Source: JALZVT01 sp964611345 (GTDB lineage Bacteria; Pseudomonadota; Gammaproteobacteria; Pseudomonadales; Azotimanducaceae). From it: a stretch of DNA of 64,000 bases. The notes beneath the pieces were generated by a model that was given only the letters and a program-made list of their open reading frames with translations, made no database searches and had not been told where the DNA came from. The position numbers and the translations under genes were made by a program. This document shows, piece after piece, positions 32,302 through 40,927 of this stretch. Numbering within the stretch: position 1 is the stretch's first letter; the number at the start of each line of letters is the position of its first letter. The stretch covers positions 5,279-69,278 of the forward strand of contig CAZSYU010000013.1 of NCBI GenBank assembly GCA_964611345.1, read 5' to 3'.

Positions 32302-34485
32302 CTAGCTGCCCTTGAGCGCGCCTTTTTCCAGCGTTGCCAGGGTTTGTCGTGCGCGAATCAAGTCCAGCAGAATATGGCCAGACTCGCGGAGCATGGCGTC
32401 TTTCTCGGCCGGCTCTTCTTCATCGCTGTCGAGTTCTTCGAGGTCGTCGAGTGATTTCAATACCTCTTCACCTTTTGCCACGCGCAGGGTGTTCTCAAGG
32501 TTCAGGCGCCAGGCGTCGTCGTCGAGCTTTTCCTGATTGCGGGCTTTTTCGCTCAGCGAGATGTGCGTGCGTTTGCGATTCTCTTCGCTTTTTGTCGACA
32601 GGCTGCGCAGATAGTCGAAGTCTGGATCGCCAGAGGTACGTTCTTCGTGAGCCTCCTGCAGTTCCCGAATCATGGGATCCAGGGTCTTATCAAAGCGATC
32701 GAAAATCGCCGCAGGAATAACGTCCCAGGGCAAGGCGTCGTCGAGTGAGCTTTCACCAATTCGTTCTACGTCGTAGAGCTCGGGAAACTCGATGTCAGGG
32801 ATAACGCCCTGGTGCTGCGTACTTTGGCCAGAGATGCGATAAAACTTGGCCTGGGTGATTTTTAGCTGGCCGCGATTTAGCGGGATCAAGGTTTGAACGG
32901 TGCCTTTGCCAAAGGTTTGGCTGCCCAGTACCAGGCCGCGATCATAATCCTGAATGGCGCCAGCAAAGATCTCGGACGCAGACGCTGACAAGCGATTCAC
33001 CAGCACGGCCATGGGACCATCCCAGGCGATGCTGTCATCGCGATCGGTGTAAATGTTGGCACGCCGGCGCGCAGTTTTAACCTGCACCGTTGGACCAGAC
33101 TTGATAAATAAACCCGTCAGTGAGTCAGCTTCTTGCAGTGAGCCGCCCCCGTTGTTGCGCAGATCAATTACAAGACCTTCGATGCCTTCGGCTTCCAGTT
33201 CCTTGATGAGTCGACGCACATCGCGTGTGGTGCTTTTGTAGTTAGGGTCGCGCCGTTGTTGGGCACGCATATCGACGTAGAACGTGGGCACTTCGATAAT
33301 GCCGATCTTGCGCTCCACGCCGGCTTCAGTAATGGTCAGCACGCGCTTCTGTGCGGATTGCTCTTCGAGTTGTACGGCTTCGCGCACCATGCGTACTTCT
33401 TTAATAGTCGTGTAGTCGCCTTCGCTGAGTTGAACCTCGAGGCGTACCACGGAGCCCTTGGGTCCACGAATCAACTCAACCACGTCGTCGAGACGCCAGC
33501 CAACCACGTCGATAAGCTCGCCGCGTTCGCCTTGCGCTACGCTCACTATTCGATCTGCCGGCTTGATTTGACCACTCTTGTCGGCAGGGCCTGCAGTAAC
33601 CAGGCTAATCACTTCGGTGTAGTCGTCCTCAGTGCGCAACACGGCGCCAATGCCTTCGAGCGATAACGACATGTTGATGTTGAAGGTTTCGGACGAGCGT
33701 GGTGACAGGTAACTGGTGTGCGGGTCGTAGGTAGACGCAAACGCATTCATGTAAATCTGAAAGGCGTCTTCACTGCGCACCAGCCGGGTTTGCTTCAGGC
33801 GATTTTTGTAGCGCTTGGTCAGGACCGTTTGAATTTCTTCGAGCTCTTTGCCGTTGAGTTTCATGTTCAGAATGTTGGCTTTTAACCGGCGGCGCCACAG
33901 ATCATTCAGCTCTTGCGTAGTGGCTGGCCAGGCGGTGTTTTTGCGATCTATTTGCAAGCGCTCATCCACACTAAAATCGATGTCGTCGATGCCATCTTTG
34001 AGATCAGCGAGGACATATTCGAGGCGTTCAACGACACGATTCTGGTAGCGATTGAAAACATCGTAGGCGGGTCCGAGCTTGCCGCGTTTTAGGGCGTCAT
34101 CAAGCTTGTAGCGGTGCTGCTCGAATTCGGTGACGTCACTTGCCAGCAAATAGGAACGACCGCCATCGAGGGACTCGAGGTACTTGTCGAAGGTGGCCGA
34201 GGAGGCGTCGTCGTCGAGTCCTTTGGGCAGGTAGTGGTTGGTCCGCAATTGCTCAACCACCGTCAGACTGGTGCGCGGGTGCACATCGAGCGGATCGAGA
34301 TGAAACAGACCGCCAGCAGGTTCGGCTTCAGTGGCAATCGCGACAGCAGCGGCGGCTGGCTCGGCAGCGACAGCTGGGGGCGAGACAGGGTCTGCCTGGG
34401 TCGCCTGGGTGGACAGGACAAACCCCAATCCGAGGGCCCCCGCAATAAGGCCAAGGGTAAGTACTAGCTGCCGGTCAATCGTCAT
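32302..34485 (-). CDS. prc: tail-specific (carboxy-terminal) protease Prc
   Basis: A 727-residue periplasmic S41A protease, anchored or exported by the N-terminal segment LVLTLGLIAGALGLGFVLS. Order of domains: N-terminal Prc helical region (residues about 60-240), PDZ domain (SLEGIGAVLRTEDDYTEVIS to about 350), the catalytic S41 core, and a C-terminal region. Catalytic Ser is in VNRLSASASEIFAGAIQDYD and Lys in GSQTFGKGTVQTLIPL. A conserved nucleation motif is GLVIDLRNNGGGSLQEA. It processes periplasmic proteins such as penicillin-binding protein 3 and MepS in E. coli. Slightly longer than the E. coli enzyme at 682 residues, mainly through a Pro/Ala-rich N-terminal linker. Confidence 0.94.
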   Translation of the reverse strand: MTIDRQLVLTLGLIAGALGLGFVLSTQATQADPVSPPAVAAEPAAAAVAIATEAEPAGGLFHLDPLDVHPRTSLTVVEQLRTNHYLPKGLDDDASSATFDKYLESLDGGRSYLLASDVTEFEQHRYKLDDALKRGKLGPAYDVFNRYQNRVVERLEYVLADLKDGIDDIDFSVDERLQIDRKNTAWPATTQELNDLWRRRLKANILNMKLNGKELEEIQTVLTKRYKNRLKQTRLVRSEDAFQIYMNAFASTYDPHTSYLSPRSSETFNINMSLSLEGIGAVLRTEDDYTEVISLVTAGPADKSGQIKPADRIVSVAQGERGELIDVVGWRLDDVVELIRGPKGSVVRLEVQLSEGDYTTIKEVRMVREAVQLEEQSAQKRVLTITEAGVERKIGIIEVPTFYVDMRAQQRRDPNYKSTTRDVRRLIKELEAEGIEGLVIDLRNNGGGSLQEADSLTGLFIKSGPTVQVKTARRRANIYTDRDDSIAWDGPMAVLVNRLSASASEIFAGAIQDYDRGLVLGSQTFGKGTVQTLIPLNRGQLKITQAKFYRISGQSTQHQGVIPDIEFPELYDVERIGESSLDDALPWDVIPAAIFDRFDKTLDPMIRELQEAHEERTSGDPDFDYLRSLSTKSEENRKRTHISLSEKARNQEKLDDDAWRLNLENTLRVAKGEEVLKSLDDLEELDSDEEEPAEKDAMLRESGHILLDLIRARQTLATLEKGALKGS

Positions 34486-34716
34486 TCATAGCCACGCTGT
34501 TAATTAGTCGATATTCTTCACGCCGGTTCACAGGGCATTTGCTTGCTGCCTCGAGCACTGGCTACGCCAAGCCTAACTTAGTGTGAAACAAAGTTATGGG
34601 CTCTGGTTTATAAGACGGCAGATTGCCGATCTGGTTCCCTGATTGAATGTAACGGCCGGGCCCGGACTGGGCAAGGCAGACTCACAAGTTATTGACCTTT
34701 TTACGCGGAGATACTG

Positions 34717-35502
34717 ATGCGTGCAGCTACCCCAACCACCCCGGCCTTGCTGGTCGCGGGTTTACTGTTTATGGGCCTTTCGGCCTGCCAGCCCAAGGCT
34801 TCTTCGTCCGCGTCGGAGGCTGTAGAGGCTGTGGAGGTGGCGTCTGAAGCCACAAGCGTCGCCCCGGCGGCTGACAATACGCTTGCAACAGATGAGGCCA
34901 AAGCCAGCTATATGATGGGCTACGGCCTAACAAGGCAAGCAACTGGTCAATTCGCGGATGTGCTGGACCAGGAGGCCTTTATAGCGGGCGTTCGGGCGGA
35001 GCTCGCGGGTGAAGCCAGTGCGGTGTCCCAGGAACAAGCCAGGGCATCCATGGCTACCTTGTCGGCGGCCCAGCAAGCCAAACAGGAAGTAGCTGCAACC
35101 AATAATCGCAAAGCAGGGGCCAAGTTTCTCGCCGATAACGCGAGCAAAGAGGGCGTGGTAACCACCGCTAGTGGCCTCCAGTACCTGGTGCTGACCGAAG
35201 GGGAGGGCCCAAAGCCCACAGCGACCCAGGTCGTGAAGACCCACTACCAAGGCACACTGATCAATGGCGAGGTGTTCGACAGCTCTCTGGAGCGTGGCGA
35301 ACCCGCCACCTTTCCATTGAGTGGGGTGATTAAGGGCTGGACAGAAGCGCTCCAGCTTATGAGCGTCGGCAGTAAATATCGGCTGTTTATTCCGCCGGAA
35401 CTTGCCTACGGCAATCAGGCCACCGGTTCTATTTCGCCGCAAAGCACGTTGATCTTTGAAGTGGAGTTGTTGGAGATTATGAGTGACGACGGCGCGGGCT
35501 AG
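34717..35502 (+). CDS. FKBP-type peptidyl-prolyl isomerase, lipoprotein
   Basis: A 261-residue Mip/FkpA-like isomerase. The lipobox is FMGLSAC at residues 18-24 after a hydrophobic stretch, so it is a predicted lipoprotein in the envelope. An FKBP_N dimerisation domain spans about residues 50-140 (ASYMMGYGLTRQ), and the FKBP catalytic domain spans 155-258 (VKTHYQGTLINGEVFDSS, GWTEALQLMSVGSKYRLFIP). GGAG lies 7 bases before ATG 34717. It is divergent from prc, with 231 bases between, and is followed after 3 bases by a small membrane-protein gene. Confidence 0.9.
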   Translation: MRAATPTTPALLVAGLLFMGLSACQPKASSSASEAVEAVEVASEATSVAPAADNTLATDEAKASYMMGYGLTRQATGQFADVLDQEAFIAGVRAELAGEASAVSQEQARASMATLSAAQQAKQEVAATNNRKAGAKFLADNASKEGVVTTASGLQYLVLTEGEGPKPTATQVVKTHYQGTLINGEVFDSSLERGEPATFPLSGVIKGWTEALQLMSVGSKYRLFIPPELAYGNQATGSISPQSTLIFEVELLEIMSDDGAG

Positions 35503-35505
35503 ATT

Positions 35506-35709
35506 TTGCGCCCGCTAACCCGGCGAGTTTTGCTGGCGGGTGCGGCGTTTGGGCTGGGTTGTTATTACCTACTGGAGCGCCTGCCGGTCGATCGGCAGGA
35601 GTTTCTGGGCTACGCCCTGACGTCGTTGCTGCTGGTGGGTGGGCTGGTTGTTGCCGCCTTTTTGCTGGTGGCGGCGCTCAAACTGGTGGGACGATTGTTT
35701 AAGTCCTGA
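35506..35709 (+). CDS. small two-helix membrane protein
   Basis: A 67-residue reading frame starting at TTG 35506, 3 bases after the FKBP stop, so translation is probably coupled. It has two hydrophobic segments (VLLAGAAFGLGCYYLL and LTSLLLVGGLVVAAFLLVAA) separated by a short charged loop (ERLPVDRQEF), and a basic C-terminus. No family recognised. It ends 7 bases before the convergent lepB stop. Confidence 0.5.
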   Translation: MRPLTRRVLLAGAAFGLGCYYLLERLPVDRQEFLGYALTSLLLVGGLVVAAFLLVAALKLVGRLFKS

Positions 35710-35716
35710 GTGAATC

Positions 35717-36481
35717 CTAGTCCTGCTGCTGGTTGGTTGGGTGGTCGAGACTTTGCAGGAAGCGACCGCCTCGGGGCAGATAGTAGTTGTCGTATTCCAG
35801 CGAAAACGCCACCGAATGTGCCCGCCCCAGCACGCTGGCGCGATCGACCAGCCCCACCTCGCGAAAGTCACCGCTGTTGTCTCTGTTGTCACCAAGCACC
35901 AGGTATTTACCCTCTGGCACATCAGTGGGACGAAAGGATCGGTATCTGATGGGGATGCGCCGGAGCTCGCGCAGGGTGATGCGTGAATGCCCCATGGATG
36001 TCTCTAGCAAAATCTGGAAATCGCCCGCATCGGGCAGCTGTAGTGGCGTTGTCTCTTCGTCGGTGAGCGGCTGGTAGGTGGCTGCGACGCCGTTTACCCA
36101 CAGAAAGTTGTTGCGCAGTTCAACTCGGTCGCCGGGAACGCCGATCACTCGCTTGATGAGCAGCTTTTGATCTTTCGGCGACTCGAAGGTGATGATGTCA
36201 CCACGCTGTGGGTGTGCGTGTTGCCAGAGCCGAATGAAGGTGAAGGGCACGCGCAGGTCGAACGCGAGTTTGTTAACCACCACGCGGTCACCGACCAACA
36301 GAGTGGGGCGCATGCTGCCGGACGGCACATGGTTCCAGTCAGCGATGATTGAGCGAAACACCACCATGAGCACAACAAAGATAAAAAAGCCGCGCCATTC
36401 GCGCAGGAAACCACCCAGACCGGCCTCTGCGGGTGTCGCAGGCTCCTGCTCGCTGTGGGGGTCTGGTTGGAGGTTGTGCAT
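35717..36481 (-). CDS. lepB: signal peptidase I
   Basis: A 254-residue type I signal peptidase (S26), the membrane enzyme that removes Sec and Tat signal peptides. A single membrane segment FFIFVVLMVVFRSII is followed at once by box B with the catalytic Ser (HVPSGSMRPTLLVGDRV). The catalytic Lys is in KDQKLLIKRVIGVPGDRV, and box E is LGDNRDNSGDFR. It has one N-terminal helix rather than the two of E. coli LepB. ATG 36481 (MHNLQPDPH) is used; the frame runs upstream into the preceding DUF1244 gene, which ends 16 bases earlier on the same strand. lepA is not adjacent. Confidence 0.94.
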   Translation of the reverse strand: MHNLQPDPHSEQEPATPAEAGLGGFLREWRGFFIFVVLMVVFRSIIADWNHVPSGSMRPTLLVGDRVVVNKLAFDLRVPFTFIRLWQHAHPQRGDIITFESPKDQKLLIKRVIGVPGDRVELRNNFLWVNGVAATYQPLTDEETTPLQLPDAGDFQILLETSMGHSRITLRELRRIPIRYRSFRPTDVPEGKYLVLGDNRDNSGDFREVGLVDRASVLGRAHSVAFSLEYDNYYLPRGGRFLQSLDHPTNQQQD

Positions 36482-36497
36482 CTGCTGTAGTTGATAA

Positions 36498-36830
36498 TCA
36501 GGTGTTGTGCTTACGCGCGAACTCAGCCTGTTGTTCAGGGGTTGCGGGAGCCTGATGTTGTTCCTTCCATTGCGCGTAGGGCATGCCGTAGATGCGCTCG
36601 CGGGCCGTGTCGAGATCCATTGAAGTGCCGGCATCTTCAGCAGCTTGTCGATACCATTTCGACAAACAGTTGCGACAAAACCCCGCCAAATTCATCAGGT
36701 CGATGTTCTGTACGTCTTTGTTGTCGTCGAGGTGCGCTAGCAAGCGGCGCAGAACAGCGGCGTCCAGTGCGTCGTTTTGTGCTGCGTTTTGCTCTGTAGT
36801 GTCTGTTGAAGCTGATGTTGTGTCTGTCAT
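36498..36830 (-). CDS. DUF1244 family protein
   Basis: A 110-residue small helical protein with the highly conserved DUF1244 signature NLAGFCRNCLSKWYRQAAED, containing two cysteines three residues apart. The region before it is a short acidic helix, and the segment YGMPYAQWKEQH is also family-typical. Function of the family is not known to me; structures show a dimeric helical bundle. It lies between yaaA and lepB on the minus strand with short gaps, forming a likely three-gene operon. Confidence 0.85.
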   Translation of the reverse strand: MTDTTSASTDTTEQNAAQNDALDAAVLRRLLAHLDDNKDVQNIDLMNLAGFCRNCLSKWYRQAAEDAGTSMDLDTARERIYGMPYAQWKEQHQAPATPEQQAEFARKHNT

Positions 36831-36859
36831 GGTCCCGCCAGTTGGCCTGTTTTAGTGAG

Positions 36860-37681
36860 TTATTTCGAAACGCTGCTGGTTTCGAGATTACGTAGAAATA
36901 CCAGTTCCTCAGCGGACGAGTCCTTGGCGCTGTAGCGGTACCCTTCAACATCGAACTCGCGAAGTTGGGCCACGCTGGTGATGCGATTTGTGATGACATA
37001 GCGGGTCATGTAGCCGCGCGCCTTTTTGGCAAAAAAGCTCAGTACCTTGTACTTGCCTTTGTTCATATCTTTAAAAGTCACGTTGACTACCCGGCCTTCG
37101 AGTGCGTCGGTCTGGACTACGCCGAAGTACTCGTTGGAGGCAAGATTCAGCAGCACATTGCCCTCAGACTCGCGAAGTTTTGCGGGCTCGGCTGCAAAGC
37201 TTGCGTTGAGGGCGGCGGTAACCTGTTCGCCCCAATAGGAGTACAGATCTTTGCCGCGAGTGTTTTTCAGGCGAGTTCCCATCTCTAGGCGATAGGCTTG
37301 CATCAGATCGAGCGGCCGGAGTACGCCATACAGCCCCGACAAGATGCGGAGTTTTTTCTGTGCCCAGGTTAGATCTGCAGCGCTCAGCGATTCGGCTTCG
37401 AGGCCAAGATAAACGTCGCCCTTAAACGCGAGCACGGCGGGGCGGGCGTTGGTGGTGTTGAACGGACGGGAAAATTCTTTATAGCGTTGTGCATTCAGCT
37501 GCGACAATTTTGCCGAGATGCCCATTAAATTGGTCAGACGGCGTGGTGTGTAGCCCCGCAGGGTTGTGATCAGCTGCTCTGCGTCATCGAGGAAGTCAGG
37601 CTGGGTGGGCTTGCTAACCTGTTGCCTGGTTACAGGTGTCTCGAAGTCGAGACGCTTTGCAGGTGAGATAACAACTAACAT
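36860..37681 (-). CDS. yaaA: peroxide stress protein YaaA (DUF328/UPF0246)
   Basis: A 273-residue protein opening with the family hallmark MLVVISPAKRLDFETP. Further conserved blocks are LMGISAKLSQLNAQRY, RPAVLAFKGDVYLGLEA and ILSGLYGVLRPLDLMQ. In E. coli YaaA is induced by OxyR and lowers free iron during peroxide stress, and it has a DNA-binding helix-hairpin-helix-like fold. Length is slightly above E. coli YaaA (258). It is the first gene of the minus-strand run yaaA-DUF1244-lepB and divergent from the PP2C gene across 261 bases. Confidence 0.94.
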   Translation of the reverse strand: MLVVISPAKRLDFETPVTRQQVSKPTQPDFLDDAEQLITTLRGYTPRRLTNLMGISAKLSQLNAQRYKEFSRPFNTTNARPAVLAFKGDVYLGLEAESLSAADLTWAQKKLRILSGLYGVLRPLDLMQAYRLEMGTRLKNTRGKDLYSYWGEQVTAALNASFAAEPAKLRESEGNVLLNLASNEYFGVVQTDALEGRVVNVTFKDMNKGKYKVLSFFAKKARGYMTRYVITNRITSVAQLREFDVEGYRYSAKDSSAEELVFLRNLETSSVSK

Positions 37682-37942
37682 AAGTCGACTAACATAGGGT
37701 GGTTAACACAGGATGAGGCGCTGCCGTAAACGGAAATTTTACCAGCCTTCGGCTCAGGTTGCGCGACCGTTGGAGCGTACAGCTGTATACTCGGAGGGTC
37801 ACGGTGGAGAAGTACGCGCATCAATAGCTTAACCCCCAAACAGCTTTCTGGGTCATCTCGTGCGCAATCCCGTGACGGCGCTGCTGTCAGGGGGGTTGCC
37901 GGGGCCGACAACAGCTCGGGCAATCAAGGCGCCGCGGCGATC

Positions 37943-38716
37943 TTGGGCGTAGAGATTCTTGCCCGCTCACATCCGGGCCGGGTGCGACCCAACAACGAAG
38001 ATGCGGTGGGCTTTGTTGCTGACGCTGGCATTGCCGTACTCGCTGACGGCATGGGCGGCCTCAATGCCGGCGAAGTTGCCAGTCAACATGCCGTTGATCT
38101 GATGTTGCAGGGGCTGACCGCCGGATTACCGATGGAGCAGGCGGCTGTAGACGCCAATCGGATGATCTATGACTTGTCGGTTAACGACCCCGAACTCTAT
38201 GGCATGGGTACCACGCTGGTCGCGTTGCGCTGCGTGCACGATGGACTGTGGCTGGCAAATGTTGGTGATTCCCGAATTTATCGCTATCGCGAAAGCCGCT
38301 TGGTGCAGCTAACCAAAGACCACAGCGTGGTTCAGCAGCTGGTTGATAGCGGCGAGCTCAGTGCGTCTGAAGCCCGCGTTGCACCCAATCGCAATATCAT
38401 TACTCGCGCTCTTGGAATTGATGCGACGGTTGAGGTCGACGTCGTGCAAGAGGCGATGCTGCAGGACGATCTCTACATGCTTTGTAGCGATGGCGTGACT
38501 GATATGTTGGCCCCCGAAGATCTCGCAGGGCTGTTTCATGCCCATCAGGACCGTATCTCGGGTGATCCTGCCAGTGTTCCTTCAGCGTGTGCCGATCTGC
38601 TGGATGCGATCGTGCAGGCCGCCAACGATGCCGGCGGGGTCGACAACATTTCAGTGGTGCTGGTGCGGGTTGAAGCCCAGACCGAGCATCACCACAGTGC
38701 CAGCAAGACTTGGTGA
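37943..38716 (+). CDS. PP2C-type protein serine/threonine phosphatase
   Basis: A 257-residue single-domain PPM phosphatase similar to PrpC/Stp1. The metal-binding motifs are visible: RSHPGRVRPNNEDAVGF, VLADGMGGLNAGEVAS, VGDSRIYRYRESRLVQLTKDH and DNISVVLVRV. The first family residues (GVEILARSHPGRV) directly follow TTG 37943, which I take as the start; there is no ATG or GTG in frame upstream and no strong ribosome-binding site. The stop overlaps the start of the BolA gene (GTGA). No cognate Hanks kinase gene is adjacent, but the giant kinase at 45175-51732 carries such a domain. Confidence 0.9.
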   Translation: MGVEILARSHPGRVRPNNEDAVGFVADAGIAVLADGMGGLNAGEVASQHAVDLMLQGLTAGLPMEQAAVDANRMIYDLSVNDPELYGMGTTLVALRCVHDGLWLANVGDSRIYRYRESRLVQLTKDHSVVQQLVDSGELSASEARVAPNRNIITRALGIDATVEVDVVQEAMLQDDLYMLCSDGVTDMLAPEDLAGLFHAHQDRISGDPASVPSACADLLDAIVQAANDAGGVDNISVVLVRVEAQTEHHHSASKTW

Positions 38717-39057
38717 ATGATGTGAGCAGCAAAGACATTCGCAGCGAGCTGGAATCGCGCTTAGCCACTGAGTTTGACTTGCAGCACTTGGAAGTTATCA
38801 ACGAAAGCGATCAGCACAACGTGCCAGAAAATTCCCAGACTCATTTTAAACTGGTACTGGTGAGTTCTGAGTTTGCTGGTATGGCGCGTATTAACCGGCA
38901 TCGCCGCATCAATGCCCTGGTGCCCGATTTGCTGGCGGGCGAGGTCCATGCCTTGGCGTTGCACCCTTATTCGCCGACCGAATGGGCCGAGCGCTTTGGT
39001 GCCGCACCTATGTCACCACCGTGCCTTGGTGGCGATGGCACAACCCCCGGACGCTAG
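38713..39057 (+). CDS. BolA family protein
   Basis: A 114-residue BolA-fold protein, a partner of monothiol glutaredoxins in iron-sulfur handling and stress morphology. The start GTG 38713 overlaps the PP2C stop as GTGA. The signature is HFKLVLVSSEFAGMARINRH then INALVPDLLAGEVHALALHPYSPTEW, with the invariant histidine in VHALALH. The C-terminal 20 residues (MSPPCLGGDGTTPGR) are an extra tail. The next gene starts right at the stop, so phosphatase, BolA and TrhO form one transcript. Confidence 0.92.
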   Translation: MNDVSSKDIRSELESRLATEFDLQHLEVINESDQHNVPENSQTHFKLVLVSSEFAGMARINRHRRINALVPDLLAGEVHALALHPYSPTEWAERFGAAPMSPPCLGGDGTTPGR

Positions 39058-40026
39058 TTGAGAGTGCAAGAATCGCCCCAGACTGAAGACGAAGTGCTGG
39101 CTTTGTATCAATTTGTTGAGCCGCACATGAGTGCAGAACGGGTGGTGCAACTGCAGGAACTGCTGCAGTCGCGGTGCATCGAGGCGAGTGTGCTGGGCAC
39201 CTTGTTGCTGGCGCCCGAAGGCATTAACGGCACCGTGAGTGCCTCCCGGGCTGCGCTACAGGCTCTGGCGCAATGGATCGCAAGCCAGCCAGAGTTCAGC
39301 ACCTTGCAGTACAAGTTTTCGCCCGCGCGTACCGGCAAAGATGCGTTTACCCGCATGAAGGTCAAGATAAAACCAGAGATCGTGAGCTTTGGCCCGGCTG
39401 TTTCGCCCGCGCGAGCCACAGGAAAACATGTGTCAGCCAGGCGCTGGAACGAGCTGCTGGCTGACCCTGACGTGCTGGTTATCGATACGCGTAACGATTA
39501 CGAAGTGGAAGTGGGCACCTTTCCCGGCGCGATAGACCCCGGCACCAGCAACTTTCGTCAGTTCCCCGAGTTTGTTCAGGAGCAGCTGGACCCGCAGCAA
39601 CAGCCCAAGATTGCGATGTTCTGTACGGGCGGCATTCGCTGTGAAAAAGCCTCGGCGTACATGCTCGAGCAGGGCTTCGAAGAGGTTTATCAGCTCGATG
39701 GCGGCATTCTTAAATATTTGGAGACCGTAGGTGCAGCAGACGAGAGCGAGCCGAACCTGTGGCAGGGCGAGTGTTTTGTCTTCGATCAGCGCGTGGCGCT
39801 TGATGCCTCTCTACAGCCCGGCGATTACGTGCAGTGCCATGCGTGTCGTCGACCGGTGCCTAAAACTGCTGTGGAACATCCAGCCTATGTGGTGGGGGTG
39901 AGTTGTCCACAGTGTATTGACGAGCGGGACGACTCCGGACGGGCACGATTCGCCGAGCGGCAGCGCCAGATTGAGCTGGCGAAGCAGCGCGGCAAAACGC
40001 ACATTGGACCCAATTCACAGGGCTAG
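39058..40026 (+). CDS. trhO: tRNA uridine(34) hydroxylase TrhO (rhodanese family)
   Basis: A 322-residue UPF0176/YceA family enzyme that hydroxylates uridine 34 of certain tRNAs using oxygen. The N-terminal acylphosphatase-like domain has LLLAPEGINGTVSASRAAL. The central rhodanese domain (residues about 130-230) has VLVIDTRNDYEVEVGTFPGA and the catalytic loop MFCTGGIRCEKASAYML. The C-terminal cysteine-rich part has CHACRRPVP and GVSCPQCID, a likely metal site. TTG 39058 immediately follows the BolA stop; GTG 39064 is an alternative start. A basic tail (RQRQIELAKQRG) ends the protein. Confidence 0.93.
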   Translation: MRVQESPQTEDEVLALYQFVEPHMSAERVVQLQELLQSRCIEASVLGTLLLAPEGINGTVSASRAALQALAQWIASQPEFSTLQYKFSPARTGKDAFTRMKVKIKPEIVSFGPAVSPARATGKHVSARRWNELLADPDVLVIDTRNDYEVEVGTFPGAIDPGTSNFRQFPEFVQEQLDPQQQPKIAMFCTGGIRCEKASAYMLEQGFEEVYQLDGGILKYLETVGAADESEPNLWQGECFVFDQRVALDASLQPGDYVQCHACRRPVPKTAVEHPAYVVGVSCPQCIDERDDSGRARFAERQRQIELAKQRGKTHIGPNSQG

Positions 40027-40079
40027 CGGCGTGCCGCGACTCGATTCGGGTGTGACCGGAGTATGTGCCTGAGTCCATG

Positions 40080-40910
40080 TTAGTTGGTCAGTTCGGGGTA
40101 GGCATCTGCCAGGGTTGCAACCAGCGCCCGCCAGCCCGTTTCCAGCAAGATCGGTTGGGCAAGGGTGGTCGGGTGAATGCCATCGCCCTGAATCATGCCA
40201 GCCTCAAGGGCGACGCCGTCAAGAAAAAATGGCACCAAATGCGCCTCGGTTGCCTGGGCCACAGTGGCAAACGCGGCGGCAAATTCCCGGGTGTAGCGTG
40301 GGCCGTAGTTGGGCGGAATCTGCATGCCGAGCAGCACCACCCGAGCCCCACTCGCCTGCGCCATCTCAACCATTGCGCTGAGATTGGCGCTCATCTGGCT
40401 GACCGGGTAGCCGCGCAGGGCGTCGTTACCGCCAAGTTCGATGTACACCAAATCGGGCTGGTGGCGAGCCAGCGCTGCCGGCAGGCGCGCGCGTCCACCC
40501 TGGGTGGTCTCGCCGCTGACGCTTGCGTTGATGGCTCGAGCCTGGGGTAAGTGCCGGCTGAGCCGCTCTTGCAGTAGGGCAGCCCAACCATTTTCACGTT
40601 CAATTCCATACGCTGCGCTAATACTGTCGCCGAAGATCAAGACGGTCAGGCCGTCAGCAACGGCAGCAGGGTCGGGTGTTATGGGATTTGATGCGGTGGC
40701 ACTTGAAGGCGCTGCAACGGTGGAGGTGGTCTGTGGTGCCCCAGCTGTGACTGGTGCGGCGGTGCCGCTACTCGCGGGGTTGGTGGAGTTGTCCTGGCAA
40801 CCCGGCAGGCCCAAGAGGCTTATACAAAGCAGGCCTGCACAGCAAAGACCCGGAAAATACCTCAGCGCAGGTAGGCTCTTGGGAGTTATCCTTGGTTCAT
40901 AGAGTTTCAA
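40080..40910 (-). CDS. tesA: SGNH/GDSL esterase, TesA-like lipoprotein
   Basis: A 276-residue arylesterase/thioesterase I homologue. The four SGNH blocks are visible: VLIFGDSISAAYGIE (Ser), ASVSGETTQGG (Gly), IELGGNDALRG (Asn) and DGIHPTTLAQ (Asp and His). Unlike E. coli TesA it carries a lipoprotein signal (LLCISLLGLPGC) and an Ala/Ser/Thr-rich linker of about 50 residues. No ATG gives this signal; TTG 40910 (MKLYEPRI) with GGAG 9 bases upstream is the likely start. It is divergent from ybbA, with 17 bases between starts, the arrangement also found in E. coli. Confidence 0.9.
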   Translation of the reverse strand: MKLYEPRITPKSLPALRYFPGLCCAGLLCISLLGLPGCQDNSTNPASSGTAAPVTAGAPQTTSTVAAPSSATASNPITPDPAAVADGLTVLIFGDSISAAYGIERENGWAALLQERLSRHLPQARAINASVSGETTQGGRARLPAALARHQPDLVYIELGGNDALRGYPVSQMSANLSAMVEMAQASGARVVLLGMQIPPNYGPRYTREFAAAFATVAQATEAHLVPFFLDGVALEAGMIQGDGIHPTTLAQPILLETGWRALVATLADAYPELTN

Positions 40911-40927
40911 ACAGCAGTTCTCCAACA

